This document shows, one piece after another, positions 47,001-55,643 of a stretch of DNA of 64,000 bases (position 1 is the stretch's first letter; each line of letters starts with the position of its first letter). The DNA comes from Pontibacter fetidus (GTDB taxonomy: Bacteria; Bacteroidota; Bacteroidia; Cytophagales; Hymenobacteraceae), in contig NZ_JAAEAA010000008.1 of assembly GCF_010119545.1 (NCBI RefSeq), positions 105,900-169,899 of the forward strand. Direction: 5' to 3'. The notes under the pieces are model-generated. The model saw nothing but the letters and a program-made list of their open reading frames with translations. It searched no databases and was not told the DNA's origin. The translations under genes and the position numbers were made by a program.

Positions 47001-50000
47001 AATGCCACCGTTTACCAGTGGTTTGATGCAGCAACTGGCGGTACCATGCTTTTCGAAGGCCGTTCATTTGGGATTGCATCTGTTAACGAAAGCAGAACAT
47101 ACTATGTGCAGGCAGTTATCGAAGGGTGTATCAGCCCGAGAACGGCGGCAACTATAACTGTGCTGGATGTTATCAGCAACAATACCATTACACCTGTTGC
47201 TGAAATATGCGCCGGCCAGACACCTGATCTGCTAACTGGCTCAACTCCTGCAGGCGGCGACAACAACTATAGTTACTACTGGGAAAGCAGCACCAAATCA
47301 GCTACCGACGGTTTTAGTAAAGTGGAAGGCGCAACTACTAAAGACCTGCAGCCGGGAGCACTTACAACTACAACCTGGTACCGGAGGGTGGTATCATCAG
47401 GGGTATGTTCGCATATTTCTGAACCGGTGAAAGTAAGTGTAACACCTGTTATCGCTAACAATACCGTTACCGAAGATGCTACTTATTGTATCGGGAGCGA
47501 GATTGTCCAACTAAACGGCAGCCAGCCAAGCGGTGGGAACGAAACCTATACTTACCTCTGGGAAATGAGCACCACGGGCGAGAACGGAATTTATATATCG
47601 GCAACAGGAAACAACGCAGCACAGCACTATAGCCCATCAGCAGTAGAAGAAACTACCTGGTTCCGCAGAAAAGTTATGTCGGGCACCTGCCAGGTTAATA
47701 TTAGCCAGCCTGTTAAGATCACGATCTACGAACCAATCACGAACAACACGATTACCGGGGAGCAAACAGTTTGTGCCAACGCTATTCCGCAGGTACTGGA
47801 AGGCAGCCAACCAGAAAAAGGAGATGGCAACTATAGCTACCGCTGGTACATGAGCAACGATGGCGAACACTTTACACTTGCTACAGGCCAGAACAATGGT
47901 ATAAACTACAAAGTAGGTGCCCTTACCGGAACTACCTGGTTTAAACGCGAAGTAACAGGTGGGCCGTGCGGCGTCAGCACCAGCAACAGCATCAAAATAC
48001 AGGTTAACCCGGTTATCGCCAACAATAGCATTTCTAAAGACCAGGTAATCTGTTTCGGAACGGAAGCGGCTACGCTTAACGGCACACAACCTACCGGTGG
48101 CGATGCTACTTATACTTTCCGTTGGATGGTGAGCACAACCGGGGCCAACGGCGCATATACTCCGGCAGCAGGCGTAAACAACGAGGCCAACTATACACCA
48201 GGCGCGGTACAGGAAACAACCTGGTACAAGCGTGAAGTGGTATCGGGTACCTGCGTGGATATTTCCCCAGCCATTGAAATAACGGTTGTGCCGTTACCGG
48301 TAGCGCCAACTATAGCTCCTGTTACTATCTGCGAGAATACCAAGGCGACGCTTACCGTAGCAGCAGCCGGCAACTATAACTGGTACACTTCAGTTGATGC
48401 GACAACCCCGGTGTTCAGTGGCCGCAGTTTCGAAACACCTGCACTTGACGCAACTACTACCTATTATGTAGAGACCGTGAATGCCAATGGTTGCGGAAGC
48501 TCGGAGCGCACAGCCGTTATAGTTACCGTTAACAAAAACATTACAAACAACAGCTTAATAGCCCCAACCAAAGCTATCTGCGCCGGACAGGTTCCGGATA
48601 TACTTACAGGCACCACACCGGAAGGCGGCAATATACTGGGCATTACCTACCGCTGGGAAAAGAAAACCGAAGGCATAGACGCTACCTTTAAAACGATAGC
48701 CAATGCTACTTCTGCTACTTACCAGCCAACTGCGCTCGATAAAACTACCTGGTTCCGACGTATAGCTATCTCAGGCCCTTGTTCTGAATATGTGAGCGAA
48801 GCAGTGAAAGTGGAGGTATTACCGGCGCTGGATAATAACACGATAACTATAGCTGAAGCCATCTGTGAAGGCGAAACGCCAGCCTTATTAACGGGCTCAA
48901 CGCCAACCGGCGGTGATGGCATGTATACCTACAGCTGGTCTTTCAGCGAAAACGGAACAAGCTTTACAACTATAGCTAACAGCAACTTAAAAGATTACCA
49001 GCCAGGCAAATTAACCAAAACTACATGGTTTAAGCGCACGGTTACATCTGGCCCATGTGCGCAGACTGAAAGTGCTGCAGTGCAGGTAGTAGTGCATCCG
49101 GCTATAATTGCCAATACTGTTACCTTAACCGATGCGGTGATCTGTGCCAACGAAAAACCTGGCATTATCAATGGTTCCAAGCATGCAGGAGGCATCAGCG
49201 TTTATACTTACTTATGGGAGACCAGTACCGATGGTGTAAACTATACAGCTGCTGCAGGTGTGAACAGCAACCAGGCTTACCAGCCAGGTGTATTAACAGA
49301 GCCGACCTGGTTCCGCCGCAAGGTAACTTCCGGTAAATGCTACGATTATTCAGCTGCTGTTAAAATTGAGGTAAACCCGGTAATTGCTAACAACACCATA
49401 ACGGACGAACAGGCTGTTTGCGTAGGCGCTGCCCCAGCGCTACTGCAAGGCGCTGCTCCTACCGGTGGCAACGGCACTTACACCTATCAGTGGCAATATG
49501 CTACAACTAACACACCATCAGCCTTTAACCCGGTTGCAGGTAACGGTACTACCCCAGATTATCAGCCAGGCACATTATACACTACTACTTATTTCAGAAG
49601 AGTGGTAATGTCTGGTGCCTGCACGCTGGTATCGAATGTGGTAAAAGTAACGGTATCACCACAGATAACGAAAAACACCATTACATTAGACCAGACAATT
49701 TATGCGGGGCAGCGTCCGGCACCGTTAACCGGCTCTTTACCCGCCGGCGGCGACAACACCTATACATACCTGTGGGAGGTTAGCACCGATGGCACCAACT
49801 ATAGCACCGCTACTGGCCTGAACGATGGCAGAAACTATAGCCCGGGTGTGCTGCAAACCGATACCTGGTACCGCCGACGCGTATATTCCGGAGGTTGCGA
49901 AAGCATCTCAAATCCGGTGAAGATTACGATCACGCTGGGTATCTCGAACAACAACATCCAGGCAAGCCAGGTTATCTGTTATGGCAACACACCGCAGCCA

Positions 50001-51233
50001 CTAAAAGGGTCTACACCGGAAGGTGGCGAAGGCAATTACCTGTACCAGTGGCAGTACAAGACCGGCGAAGCAGGCGCTACCTGGGTAACGGCCAAAGGTA
50101 ACAGCACAACTATAGATTACGCACCGCCAGCACTTACCGAAGATACCTGGTTCCGCAGAATCGTGATCTCGGGGCAGCGCTCTGATAACAGCCAGGAAGT
50201 AATGATTACCGTGAAGCCGGCCATGAGCAACAACAGGATCAGCACCAACCAGACGATCTGTTATGCGACGGCGCCATCAACCCTGACGGGCTCTATGCCA
50301 GCTGGCGGAAGCGGAAACTATAGCTACCTGTGGGAATACAGCACAGATGGTCCGGACAAAGGATTTACGACTGCACCGGGCGCAAACAACGGCCAAAGCT
50401 ACACCCCGATGCCCCTCACCCAGAAAACCTGGTTCCGCAGAATCGTAACTTCGGAGTCGTGCGACAGACTGATAAGCAATGCGGTGGTGGTAAGTATAAA
50501 TGCCCAGCCACTAGCACCGGTTGCCCAGCAGGTAACTATATGCGCAGGAGGCAGCACTACCCTAAAGGCAACCGGCAAAGAAGGCCGACTGGAATGGTAT
50601 GCCTCGGCAAGCGCAGGCGATCTGTTAGCTGTGGGACCTACATTTACGACGCCAGCCTTAACGCACACTACTACTTATTATGTGCAGGAGGTTACCCTTT
50701 CGTGCGCCAGCGAACGAACTGCTGTTACGGTAACCGTGATGGAGCCAACAGCAGACGCCGGCCCGGACAGGATGATCATCAAAGGCAGAAGCACGCCATT
50801 GGAAGCAACCGGCGGTGATACCTATAGTTGGTCTCCGGCCATCGGGCTGAGTAACCCGAACATAGCAAACCCGGTAGCAACCCCCGAAGTTACTACTACT
50901 TACAAGGTAACTATAACAACGGCTGGTGGCTGTACTTTCACAGATGAGGTAACTATAACCGTGCTGCCATTTGTGGAAATACCGAACACCTTTACGCCAA
51001 ACCGCGACGGCATTAACGATACCTGGGAAATTGCCAACCTGAAGAAGTACCCGAACTGCAAAGTGCAGGTATTTAACCAATGGGGTACTATGGTGTTCCA
51101 GTCGAACGGGTACCAAGTGCCTTGGGACGGGCGGTATAACGGGCAGGAATTACCGCTGGCTACCTATTATTACATCATTCAGCTGGAGCCATCCGAAAAA
51201 CCATTATCAGGAAGTATAACTATAGTTAAATAA
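44019..51233 (+). CDS. Giant Ig/PKD repeat adhesin with T9SS type B sorting domain (SprB-like)
   Basis: This 2404-residue protein has a signal peptide (about 1-26, LLLLFFGMWCSSAFAQ), an Ig-like domain, a stretch of PKD/Ig domains (about 90-800; YHVSWGDGK, YTFQFDDG), SprB-type Ig domains (LAWYNAATGG, YYVETTIEGG), then 11 copies of a ~93-residue repeat (about 1050-2160) interrupted once by an Ig domain, a final Ig pair and a type B sorting domain (about 2320-2404: IPNTFTPNRDGINDTW). It should be exported by T9SS and act as a surface adhesin or gliding adhesin. The next gene is a PorP/SprF partner three bases away. The type B ending is the same type as in the SGNH protein at 26421-29795. Confidence 0.92.
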   Translation: MQPIHLGKRLPLLLLFFGMWCSSAFAQVCQPVITTPQGTSLCTGSAVVLQSSSAKSYTWSTGQTSASITVTKPGTYWVKTTNEDGCEGTSETITIAGAPDASIIDPEYPELNFTYCSYSSSSSGFKFTLNIENTSTTKETNKEYHVSWGDGKTSTYGKNFEKATHTYTAGGGYDIVLTVVGENGCTTTTTKRMFVGSNPGLGISSDGNNTQCAPATYRFKITGVEGNSPETVYTFQFDDGTPAITYKHSELPADRYIEHTFNESSKDTEFGFTLTGYAKNPCSSSRATFSGIRISKGPEADFALGSESLCVNQPIALQNLTKSGYDATNNTENYLSEWTIEPAEGWKFVSGTATSKSPKVVFTKPGKYKLVLVVKPLDPNTTCAVSSKEMEITVNEPPKADFTLLPSSSDNCTPTTYKTQNTSVGDGVRYTWQVLPAEGWGFTNGTNATSENAEFNFTKAGDYTIKLVATNECAPASTKEEKVTIRSKPVVTLPANAVYCGPQTIAFTAANAAHTPTYDAQSGTITGYKWTVTGGAVAFEAGDAASANPTIKFTEAGLYTISVVAINECGESEPAMQQIKIDALPEVKAIAATAELCLGASTTITASGADTYTWSSAEGLSATTGSIVTVTPTKTTTYTVTGKNTTTGCTNTTTVTVIVNEPPKVEVKASVKEICVGQGQAILSATGADRYEWSPVAGLSATTGEQVTATPAQTTTYTVIGYDDKTGCSTTQQLTIKVNPLPVVSAGPDLIVCNKPVATKLQGSPAGGTWSGQHVTTDGTFTPPTATGNYTLTYTYTDPNGCSNYSTMQVTVNEAPIADAGQDITVCLNSGSFALKASPAGGTWSGSQHVTTQGTFTPAAAGTFTLTYSYGEGSCATSDQVIVTVNELPTAPKVAAAETLCPGFSTTLQVQNPVGKLAWYNAATGGKQLGDGPTFETPALQTTTTYYVETTIEGGCTSVRTPVKVTVRPATPAPTVAPVILCGPGSSATLVAQGNATVYQWFDAATGGTMLFEGRSFGIASVNESRTYYVQAVIEGCISPRTAATITVLDVISNNTITPVAEICAGQTPDLLTGSTPAGGDNNYSYYWESSTKSATDGFSKVEGATTKDLQPGALTTTTWYRRVVSSGVCSHISEPVKVSVTPVIANNTVTEDATYCIGSEIVQLNGSQPSGGNETYTYLWEMSTTGENGIYISATGNNAAQHYSPSAVEETTWFRRKVMSGTCQVNISQPVKITIYEPITNNTITGEQTVCANAIPQVLEGSQPEKGDGNYSYRWYMSNDGEHFTLATGQNNGINYKVGALTGTTWFKREVTGGPCGVSTSNSIKIQVNPVIANNSISKDQVICFGTEAATLNGTQPTGGDATYTFRWMVSTTGANGAYTPAAGVNNEANYTPGAVQETTWYKREVVSGTCVDISPAIEITVVPLPVAPTIAPVTICENTKATLTVAAAGNYNWYTSVDATTPVFSGRSFETPALDATTTYYVETVNANGCGSSERTAVIVTVNKNITNNSLIAPTKAICAGQVPDILTGTTPEGGNILGITYRWEKKTEGIDATFKTIANATSATYQPTALDKTTWFRRIAISGPCSEYVSEAVKVEVLPALDNNTITIAEAICEGETPALLTGSTPTGGDGMYTYSWSFSENGTSFTTIANSNLKDYQPGKLTKTTWFKRTVTSGPCAQTESAAVQVVVHPAIIANTVTLTDAVICANEKPGIINGSKHAGGISVYTYLWETSTDGVNYTAAAGVNSNQAYQPGVLTEPTWFRRKVTSGKCYDYSAAVKIEVNPVIANNTITDEQAVCVGAAPALLQGAAPTGGNGTYTYQWQYATTNTPSAFNPVAGNGTTPDYQPGTLYTTTYFRRVVMSGACTLVSNVVKVTVSPQITKNTITLDQTIYAGQRPAPLTGSLPAGGDNTYTYLWEVSTDGTNYSTATGLNDGRNYSPGVLQTDTWYRRRVYSGGCESISNPVKITITLGISNNNIQASQVICYGNTPQPLKGSTPEGGEGNYLYQWQYKTGEAGATWVTAKGNSTTIDYAPPALTEDTWFRRIVISGQRSDNSQEVMITVKPAMSNNRISTNQTICYATAPSTLTGSMPAGGSGNYSYLWEYSTDGPDKGFTTAPGANNGQSYTPMPLTQKTWFRRIVTSESCDRLISNAVVVSINAQPLAPVAQQVTICAGGSTTLKATGKEGRLEWYASASAGDLLAVGPTFTTPALTHTTTYYVQEVTLSCASERTAVTVTVMEPTADAGPDRMIIKGRSTPLEATGGDTYSWSPAIGLSNPNIANPVATPEVTTTYKVTITTAGGCTFTDEVTITVLPFVEIPNTFTPNRDGINDTWEIANLKKYPNCKVQVFNQWGTMVFQSNGYQVPWDGRYNGQELPLATYYYIIQLEPSEKPLSGSITIVK
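47170..50505 (+). repeat. Eleven ~280-bp repeats inside the adhesin gene
   Basis: Each unit codes for about 93 residues of the form NNTIT...VCxG...LxGSxPxGG...YxYxWexS...YxPGxL..TTWFRRxVxSGxC. Four copies precede an Ig-like domain (near 48300-48540) and seven follow. Protein similarity is clear, DNA similarity is moderate, so these are not very recent duplicates. Most copies hold one cysteine near each end; the eighth-to-tenth region shows losses (see findings). Confidence 0.88.
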
Positions 51234-51236
51234 TAT

Positions 51237-52253
51237 ATGCAAAGACTTTTAGCCTTAGGATTTGTGTTACTATTAGCTGGGCAGGCAATGGCGCAGCAAA
51301 AACCACAGTACACGCAGTACAGTACCAATAACTATCTTTTAAACCCTGCCATTTCGGGAATAGAAGATTACGGCGACCTGAAACTGGGAACCCGCCAGCA
51401 ATGGTCCGGGCTGGAAGGCGCGCCGCAGACGTATTATGCTACCTTTCATATGCCGATCAATAAGGACATGAGCTCCTCGTATAGGGGTAGCCGGGTTGGT
51501 ACGAAGGCAAAAGAAGAAACCACCAAAAAACCGAACAGGTATAAGCGTATCCGTCCGCACCACGGCATTGGGGCTATGGCCAGCAGTACCAAAACCGGTC
51601 CGCTAAAACGTGGCAGCTTTAACATGAGCTATGCTTATCACCAGCCGCTTACCAGGTCGTTGCGGGTGGCAGCAGGCGTGGCACCGGGTATGATACAATA
51701 CAGCCTGGACCCCGGCACCGTAACTACAGCGCAAGGTAACGACCCTGCCGTGTATGATGGCCGCGTAAACGAAATAAAATTTGATCTGAACATGGGTATC
51801 TGGCTGTACTCATACAATTATTACCTGGGTGTTTCGGGTGCGCAGCTGGTACCAAGCAAGCGCAAGTATATAAACGACGGCACCCCAACAGATAACGATG
51901 GCAGGTTACAACAGCACTATTTCGCAACAGCTGCTTACCGTCTGGATATGACGCCCGACTTATCCATAATACCGTCGGTGATGGTAAAAATGGCACAACC
52001 GAGCCCTGTTTCGTTTGATGTATCAGCTAAAGTAATGTATGCCAACAGGATCTGGGCGGGGGCTACGTATCGTCATAAAGAGTCGGTGGCAGCTATGGCC
52101 GGCATGAACATTAACCACCTGTTTGACCTGGCATACTCGTATGATGCAAGCACATCGCCGTTGGGCCAGGCAAATGCAGGCAGCCACGAAGTAGTGCTGG
52201 GTTTTAAGCTACGCAATACACGCAAAGTGTTATGTCCGGAGTGGGCCTGGTAA
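51237..52253 (+). CDS. PorP/SprF family type IX secretion membrane protein
   Basis: The signal peptide (LLALGFVLLLAGQAMAQQ) is followed by QYTQYSTNNYLLNPAISGIEDY and LGTRQQWSGLEGAP, the diagnostic start of the family, then an outer-membrane barrel. The length of 338 residues is typical. It starts three bases after the adhesin stop, so the two are co-transcribed; it is expected to help export or anchor the adhesin. It is a paralogue of 25431-26411. Confidence 0.93.
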   Translation: MQRLLALGFVLLLAGQAMAQQKPQYTQYSTNNYLLNPAISGIEDYGDLKLGTRQQWSGLEGAPQTYYATFHMPINKDMSSSYRGSRVGTKAKEETTKKPNRYKRIRPHHGIGAMASSTKTGPLKRGSFNMSYAYHQPLTRSLRVAAGVAPGMIQYSLDPGTVTTAQGNDPAVYDGRVNEIKFDLNMGIWLYSYNYYLGVSGAQLVPSKRKYINDGTPTDNDGRLQQHYFATAAYRLDMTPDLSIIPSVMVKMAQPSPVSFDVSAKVMYANRIWAGATYRHKESVAAMAGMNINHLFDLAYSYDASTSPLGQANAGSHEVVLGFKLRNTRKVLCPEWAW

Positions 52254-52276
52254 AGTTGTAACTATAGCATGAGTAG

Positions 52277-52304
52277 AAAGGATGGTAGTTGCCATCCTTT
52301 TTTG
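52277..52304 (+). terminator. Intrinsic terminator of the adhesin-PorP operon
   Basis: AAAGGATGG (52277-52285) pairs with CCATCCTTT (52292-52300) across a six-base loop, followed by more T to 52303. Confidence 0.85.
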
Positions 52305-52372
52305 TTTGCCTTTACCTATAACCTTTCCCTTAAATTCAAGTATAGCTATATTGTTTAAAAACCGGCCTGACT

Positions 52373-52744
52373 ATGCTTCGAAAAATTATCGGAATTATAC
52401 TTGCCCTGCTTTTTACCAGCTTCGCCGCCCTGCAGTACAACGACCCGGATACGGGTATTTGGGTAGCCATTTACCTGGTGGCTGCTGCCCTTTGTGTATT
52501 TGCTGCTTACCGTAGGGTCCCGTTTATACTTTTGGGTTTAGCCTGCGCTGCCTTTGTAGTTGGAGCAATTTATATGTGGCCTGAAAAATACGAAGGCCTA
52601 GAAGTGGGTGGTGGCGATATTAAAAACATAGAAGAAGCCCGCGAAGCTTTGGGTTTATTACTGGTAGCTGCGGTGTTGTTTATCTATGCTGTAGTGCCCC
52701 GCCGGCAAGTAACAGATACTACTCCCCTAACGCAAAAAGGCTGA
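52373..52744 (+). CDS. TMEM220-like small membrane protein
   Basis: This 123-residue protein has four hydrophobic segments. The conserved start of the TMEM220 family is visible (AALQYNDPDTGIW), followed by the YEGLEVGGG segment. The molecular function of the family is unknown. It stands alone between two terminators. Confidence 0.85.
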   Translation: MLRKIIGIILALLFTSFAALQYNDPDTGIWVAIYLVAAALCVFAAYRRVPFILLGLACAAFVVGAIYMWPEKYEGLEVGGGDIKNIEEAREALGLLLVAAVLFIYAVVPRRQVTDTTPLTQKG

Positions 52745-52766
52745 TCGGTGGATCAGCCTTTTTGCG
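52731..52766. terminator. Bidirectional intrinsic terminator
   Basis: A perfect 16-bp stem (52731-52746 with 52751-52766) around the loop GGTG has CGCAAAAAGG on one side and CCTTTTTGCG on the other, so it can stop transcription in both directions between the TMEM220 gene and the copper chaperone gene. Its left arm overlaps the last codons of the TMEM220 gene. Confidence 0.88.
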
Positions 52767-52783
52767 TTTATACATACTATAGT

Positions 52784-52990
52784 TTACACTTCTTCTGCTT
52801 TAAAGCCGGCTTTCTCAACCGTGCTCTTTATCTGATCCGCTTCTATAGTTTCAGATTTCACTTCCAGTATCTTTTCCGGGTTATTTGTATCCACTTCCCA
52901 GGTTATACCTTCCAGTTTGTTAAGGTGCGGGGTTACTGCTTTAATGCAGCTGCCGCAGTTTATGTTGGTTTTAAATTTATAGGTCTTCAT
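52784..52990 (-). CDS. Heavy-metal-associated domain protein (copper chaperone-like)
   Basis: This protein is about 68 residues and consists of one HMA ferredoxin-like domain with the metal site NCGSC near residues 11-15. It probably carries Cu(I) to the CopA ATPase, whose gene ends 27 bases upstream. The ATG at 52990 is preferred; a start three codons further is possible. It lacks the Met of the usual M-x-C-x-x-C (Asn replaces x before Cys), which is common in such chaperones in Bacteroidota. Confidence 0.88.
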   Translation of the reverse strand: MKTYKFKTNINCGSCIKAVTPHLNKLEGITWEVDTNNPEKILEVKSETIEADQIKSTVEKAGFKAEEV

Positions 52991-53017
52991 ATTTAACATA
53001 ATTAATTAACTATACAC

Positions 53018-55255
53018 TTATTTTAATTTTACTGATCTTAAACGCAAACTGTTTGCCACCACCGAAACCGAACTAAAAGCCATGGCTGCACCCGCAATCA
53101 TCGGGCTAAGCAGGAAACCTGTAAACGGAAACAGCAAACCGGCGGCAATAGGAATACAGATCACGTTATAGAAAAAGGCCCAAAACAGGTTCTGGCGAAT
53201 GGTATTAACTGTTGCCCGTGATAACTTTATAGCTGCTGCCACCTGTGTTAATTCCGAGCGCATCAGGGTTATACCGGCTACATCCATGGCAATGTCAGTA
53301 CCCTGCCCCATGGCTATACTTATGTCGGCGGTGGCAAGTGCCTGCGCGTCGTTTATACCATCTCCTACCATAGCTACGTGTTTGCCGCTTCCCTGCAGTT
53401 GCTTTACAAATTCTGCTTTGTCCTGCGGCATAAGCTCGGCTTTATAGTTAGTAATGCCTACCTGGCGCGCCACGGCTGCGGCGGTCTGGTTATTGTCGCC
53501 GGTCAGCATGTATATTTCAAGTCCGGCATCGTGCATGGCTTTTATACCTTGCGCTGCAGTCTCCTTTATCGGGTCTGATACCGCAAAAACGCCTAGCGCC
53601 TGTTTTTCATCTGCAAAATATACAACGGTCTTGGCATCTTCCTGTAGTTTTATAGTTTGCTGGGCGAGTTCTTCTGGTATGGTTACACCGTGTTGCTGCA
53701 GCAGTTTATAGTTACCGGCATAGTATTTTTTGCCTTCAAAATCAGCTTCAATACCTAAACCTGTCAGGCTGTTGAAATGGTCGGGTTGCTGCACCTGCGC
53801 GCCAAGTTCTTTATAGTAGGCATACACCGCCTGCGCTATCGGGTGTTCCGACTGGGCCTCCATGGAGTAAAAGTATGCCTCCAGCTGTTTTTCATGCTGT
53901 ACATCACTTGCCCACACTACATCGGTTACGGTTGGTTTGCCCTGAGTTATCGTTCCGGTTTTGTCCAGTATCACGGCGTTTACTTCGTGGGCGCGTTCCA
54001 GGCTTTCGGCGTCTTTTATCAGGATACCGTTTTCAGCGCCACGGCCAACACCCACCATTATTGCCGTTGGTGTTGCTAAACCAAGTGCACAAGGGCAGGC
54101 AATTACCAGCACCGAAATCATCGACAGGAAACCTTCTGTTAAGTAAGCTTCGCCACCAAGTATGATCCAGGCCAGAAGTGTAACTATAGCAATACCCAGC
54201 ACAACAGGTACGAATATGCCGGCAATTTTATCTACCAGCTTTTGTACAGGTGCTTTGCTTCCCTGCGCTTCCTGCACCATTTTAATGATGTGCGCCAGCA
54301 TGGTTTCGCCGCCTGTTTTCTGCGCTATAAGTTGCACACTGCCTTTCTGGTTTATAGTTCCTGCAAATACCTTGTCTCCGGGCTGTTTCTGAACGGGCAG
54401 CGGTTCGCCGCTCAGCATACTTTCGTCGAGGTACGTGGTTCCGGATGCAACTTCTCCATCCACAGGCACACGATCGCCGGGCAAAAGTATAACCCTGTCG
54501 CCTACCTGCACTTCCTCAATCTTAATTTCCAGCTCACCACCATCCCGAACTATACGCACTGTATTTGGCTGCATGCCCATCAGTTTTTTTATAGCCGCCG
54601 AGCTCCGGTTTTTTGCTCCTTCTTCCAGGTACTTGCCCAACAGTATAAAAGCAATGATAACGGCTACCGCTTCAAAATACACATGTGGTTCCAGGCCACG
54701 GCTCAGAAAAAATTCGGGGTAAACGGTGTTAAAAACACTGAAAATAAAAGCGATACCCGTACTGAGCGCCACCAGCGTATCCATATTGGCGCGGCCGTGT
54801 TTTGCCTGTGCCCATGCGCCTGTAAAAAAGCGCTGTCCGGCCCACAAAAGGATGGGTGTAGTAAGCAACAACATTGCCCAGTTACCCCACGCAAAATGCC
54901 CATGCAGGAACATGCCCAATATAAAAACAGGAAGCGCCAGCACGCCGGCAACTATAGTTTTCTGCTTCAGTGTTTTTATGGCTTGTGCTTCGCGTTCTTC
55001 CAGCTGTTCCTGCGTCTGTGTTTCAATCAGTATATCAAAGCCTATTTCTTTTACCGTATCGCGCAGCTGGGTGGGGTTAACTATAGTTGGCTCGTAGATT
55101 ACCTGCACCGTTTTACCTGCAAAGTTTACATTTGCATCTGTTACGCCTTCGCGGGCACGCAGCATACTTTCTATACTCGATGCGCAGGAGGCACAAGTCA
55201 TGCCTTCTACCGGGTAGGTAGCTTTTTCAGCGGTAGTATGGGTTAATGTTGCCAT
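53018..55255 (-). CDS. copA: Copper-translocating P1B-type ATPase
   Basis: One N-terminal HMA domain (GMTCASCASSIE) is followed by eight membrane helices with the metal-binding ACPCALGLATP (C-P-C), the phosphorylation motif DKTGTIT, the SEHPIAQA (H-P) locus and GDGINDAQALATADISIAMG. It should export Cu(I) from the cytoplasm. The ATG at 55255 is preferred (745 residues) because a -7 box lies at 55280-55287 and would overlap the ATG at 55282. It lies 27 bases upstream of the chaperone gene, so they probably form an operon. Confidence 0.96.
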   Translation of the reverse strand: MATLTHTTAEKATYPVEGMTCASCASSIESMLRAREGVTDANVNFAGKTVQVIYEPTIVNPTQLRDTVKEIGFDILIETQTQEQLEEREAQAIKTLKQKTIVAGVLALPVFILGMFLHGHFAWGNWAMLLLTTPILLWAGQRFFTGAWAQAKHGRANMDTLVALSTGIAFIFSVFNTVYPEFFLSRGLEPHVYFEAVAVIIAFILLGKYLEEGAKNRSSAAIKKLMGMQPNTVRIVRDGGELEIKIEEVQVGDRVILLPGDRVPVDGEVASGTTYLDESMLSGEPLPVQKQPGDKVFAGTINQKGSVQLIAQKTGGETMLAHIIKMVQEAQGSKAPVQKLVDKIAGIFVPVVLGIAIVTLLAWIILGGEAYLTEGFLSMISVLVIACPCALGLATPTAIMVGVGRGAENGILIKDAESLERAHEVNAVILDKTGTITQGKPTVTDVVWASDVQHEKQLEAYFYSMEAQSEHPIAQAVYAYYKELGAQVQQPDHFNSLTGLGIEADFEGKKYYAGNYKLLQQHGVTIPEELAQQTIKLQEDAKTVVYFADEKQALGVFAVSDPIKETAAQGIKAMHDAGLEIYMLTGDNNQTAAAVARQVGITNYKAELMPQDKAEFVKQLQGSGKHVAMVGDGINDAQALATADISIAMGQGTDIAMDVAGITLMRSELTQVAAAIKLSRATVNTIRQNLFWAFFYNVICIPIAAGLLFPFTGFLLSPMIAGAAMAFSSVSVVANSLRLRSVKLK

Positions 55256-55643
55256 AGTTTGTGCTCTTTTAGAATATGACAAAGATACACCTGCAAAGTC
55301 CCCGGGCTGTTACAGATTTGAGTTAATGATTTACAGATTTTCAGAAGGATGCCTGGCCAGTGTGCTATGCAGCAAAATTGAATACAGGAAGCTAGTAAAT
55401 TTAAGAGTTGTGCTTATATTTAAATTATCCGGATTGTAAGGCATGCAAAAGTTGAATTATAGGATTAAAAAAGATACCTGAACTACTTTTGTCACTAACC
55501 AGAATGGATTTTTACAAGTATATACCTGATCCATACCTTTAAACCGGTTGATCAGTTTTAAGAAGTTCCTGCTGGTACCGGCAGTAAACAACTATAGTTT
55601 ACCAGTTACATTTTTCAGGGTAAAAGCTACGTAATACCGTTAC
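55256..55643. other. Divergent intergenic region between copA and the histidine kinase
   Basis: About 390 bases. It contains the copA -7 box (55280-55287), a TACTTTTG sequence (55484-55491) that matches TAnnTTTG and could serve the kinase gene with a leader of about 145 bases, and a AACTATAGTTT motif near 55591. No copper-box-like inverted repeat was recognised. Confidence 0.5.
55280..55287 (-). promoter_or_regulatory. -7 box TATCTTTG for copA
   Basis: Exact match to TAnnTTTG on the minus strand, about 25 bases upstream of the chosen ATG. It argues against the longer open frame. No clear -33 TTTG. Confidence 0.6.

Noticed and set aside
44019..51233. Toxin or contact-dependent inhibition protein
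   Set aside because: The C-terminus is a sorting domain rather than a toxin domain, no immunity gene follows, and the PorP/SprF partner fits a T9SS adhesin.
54242..55246. Long plus-strand frame of 334 codons opposite copA
   Set aside because: It is the antisense frame of copA, which has all P-type ATPase motifs; the antisense product has unlikely composition (many Cys, His, Phe).
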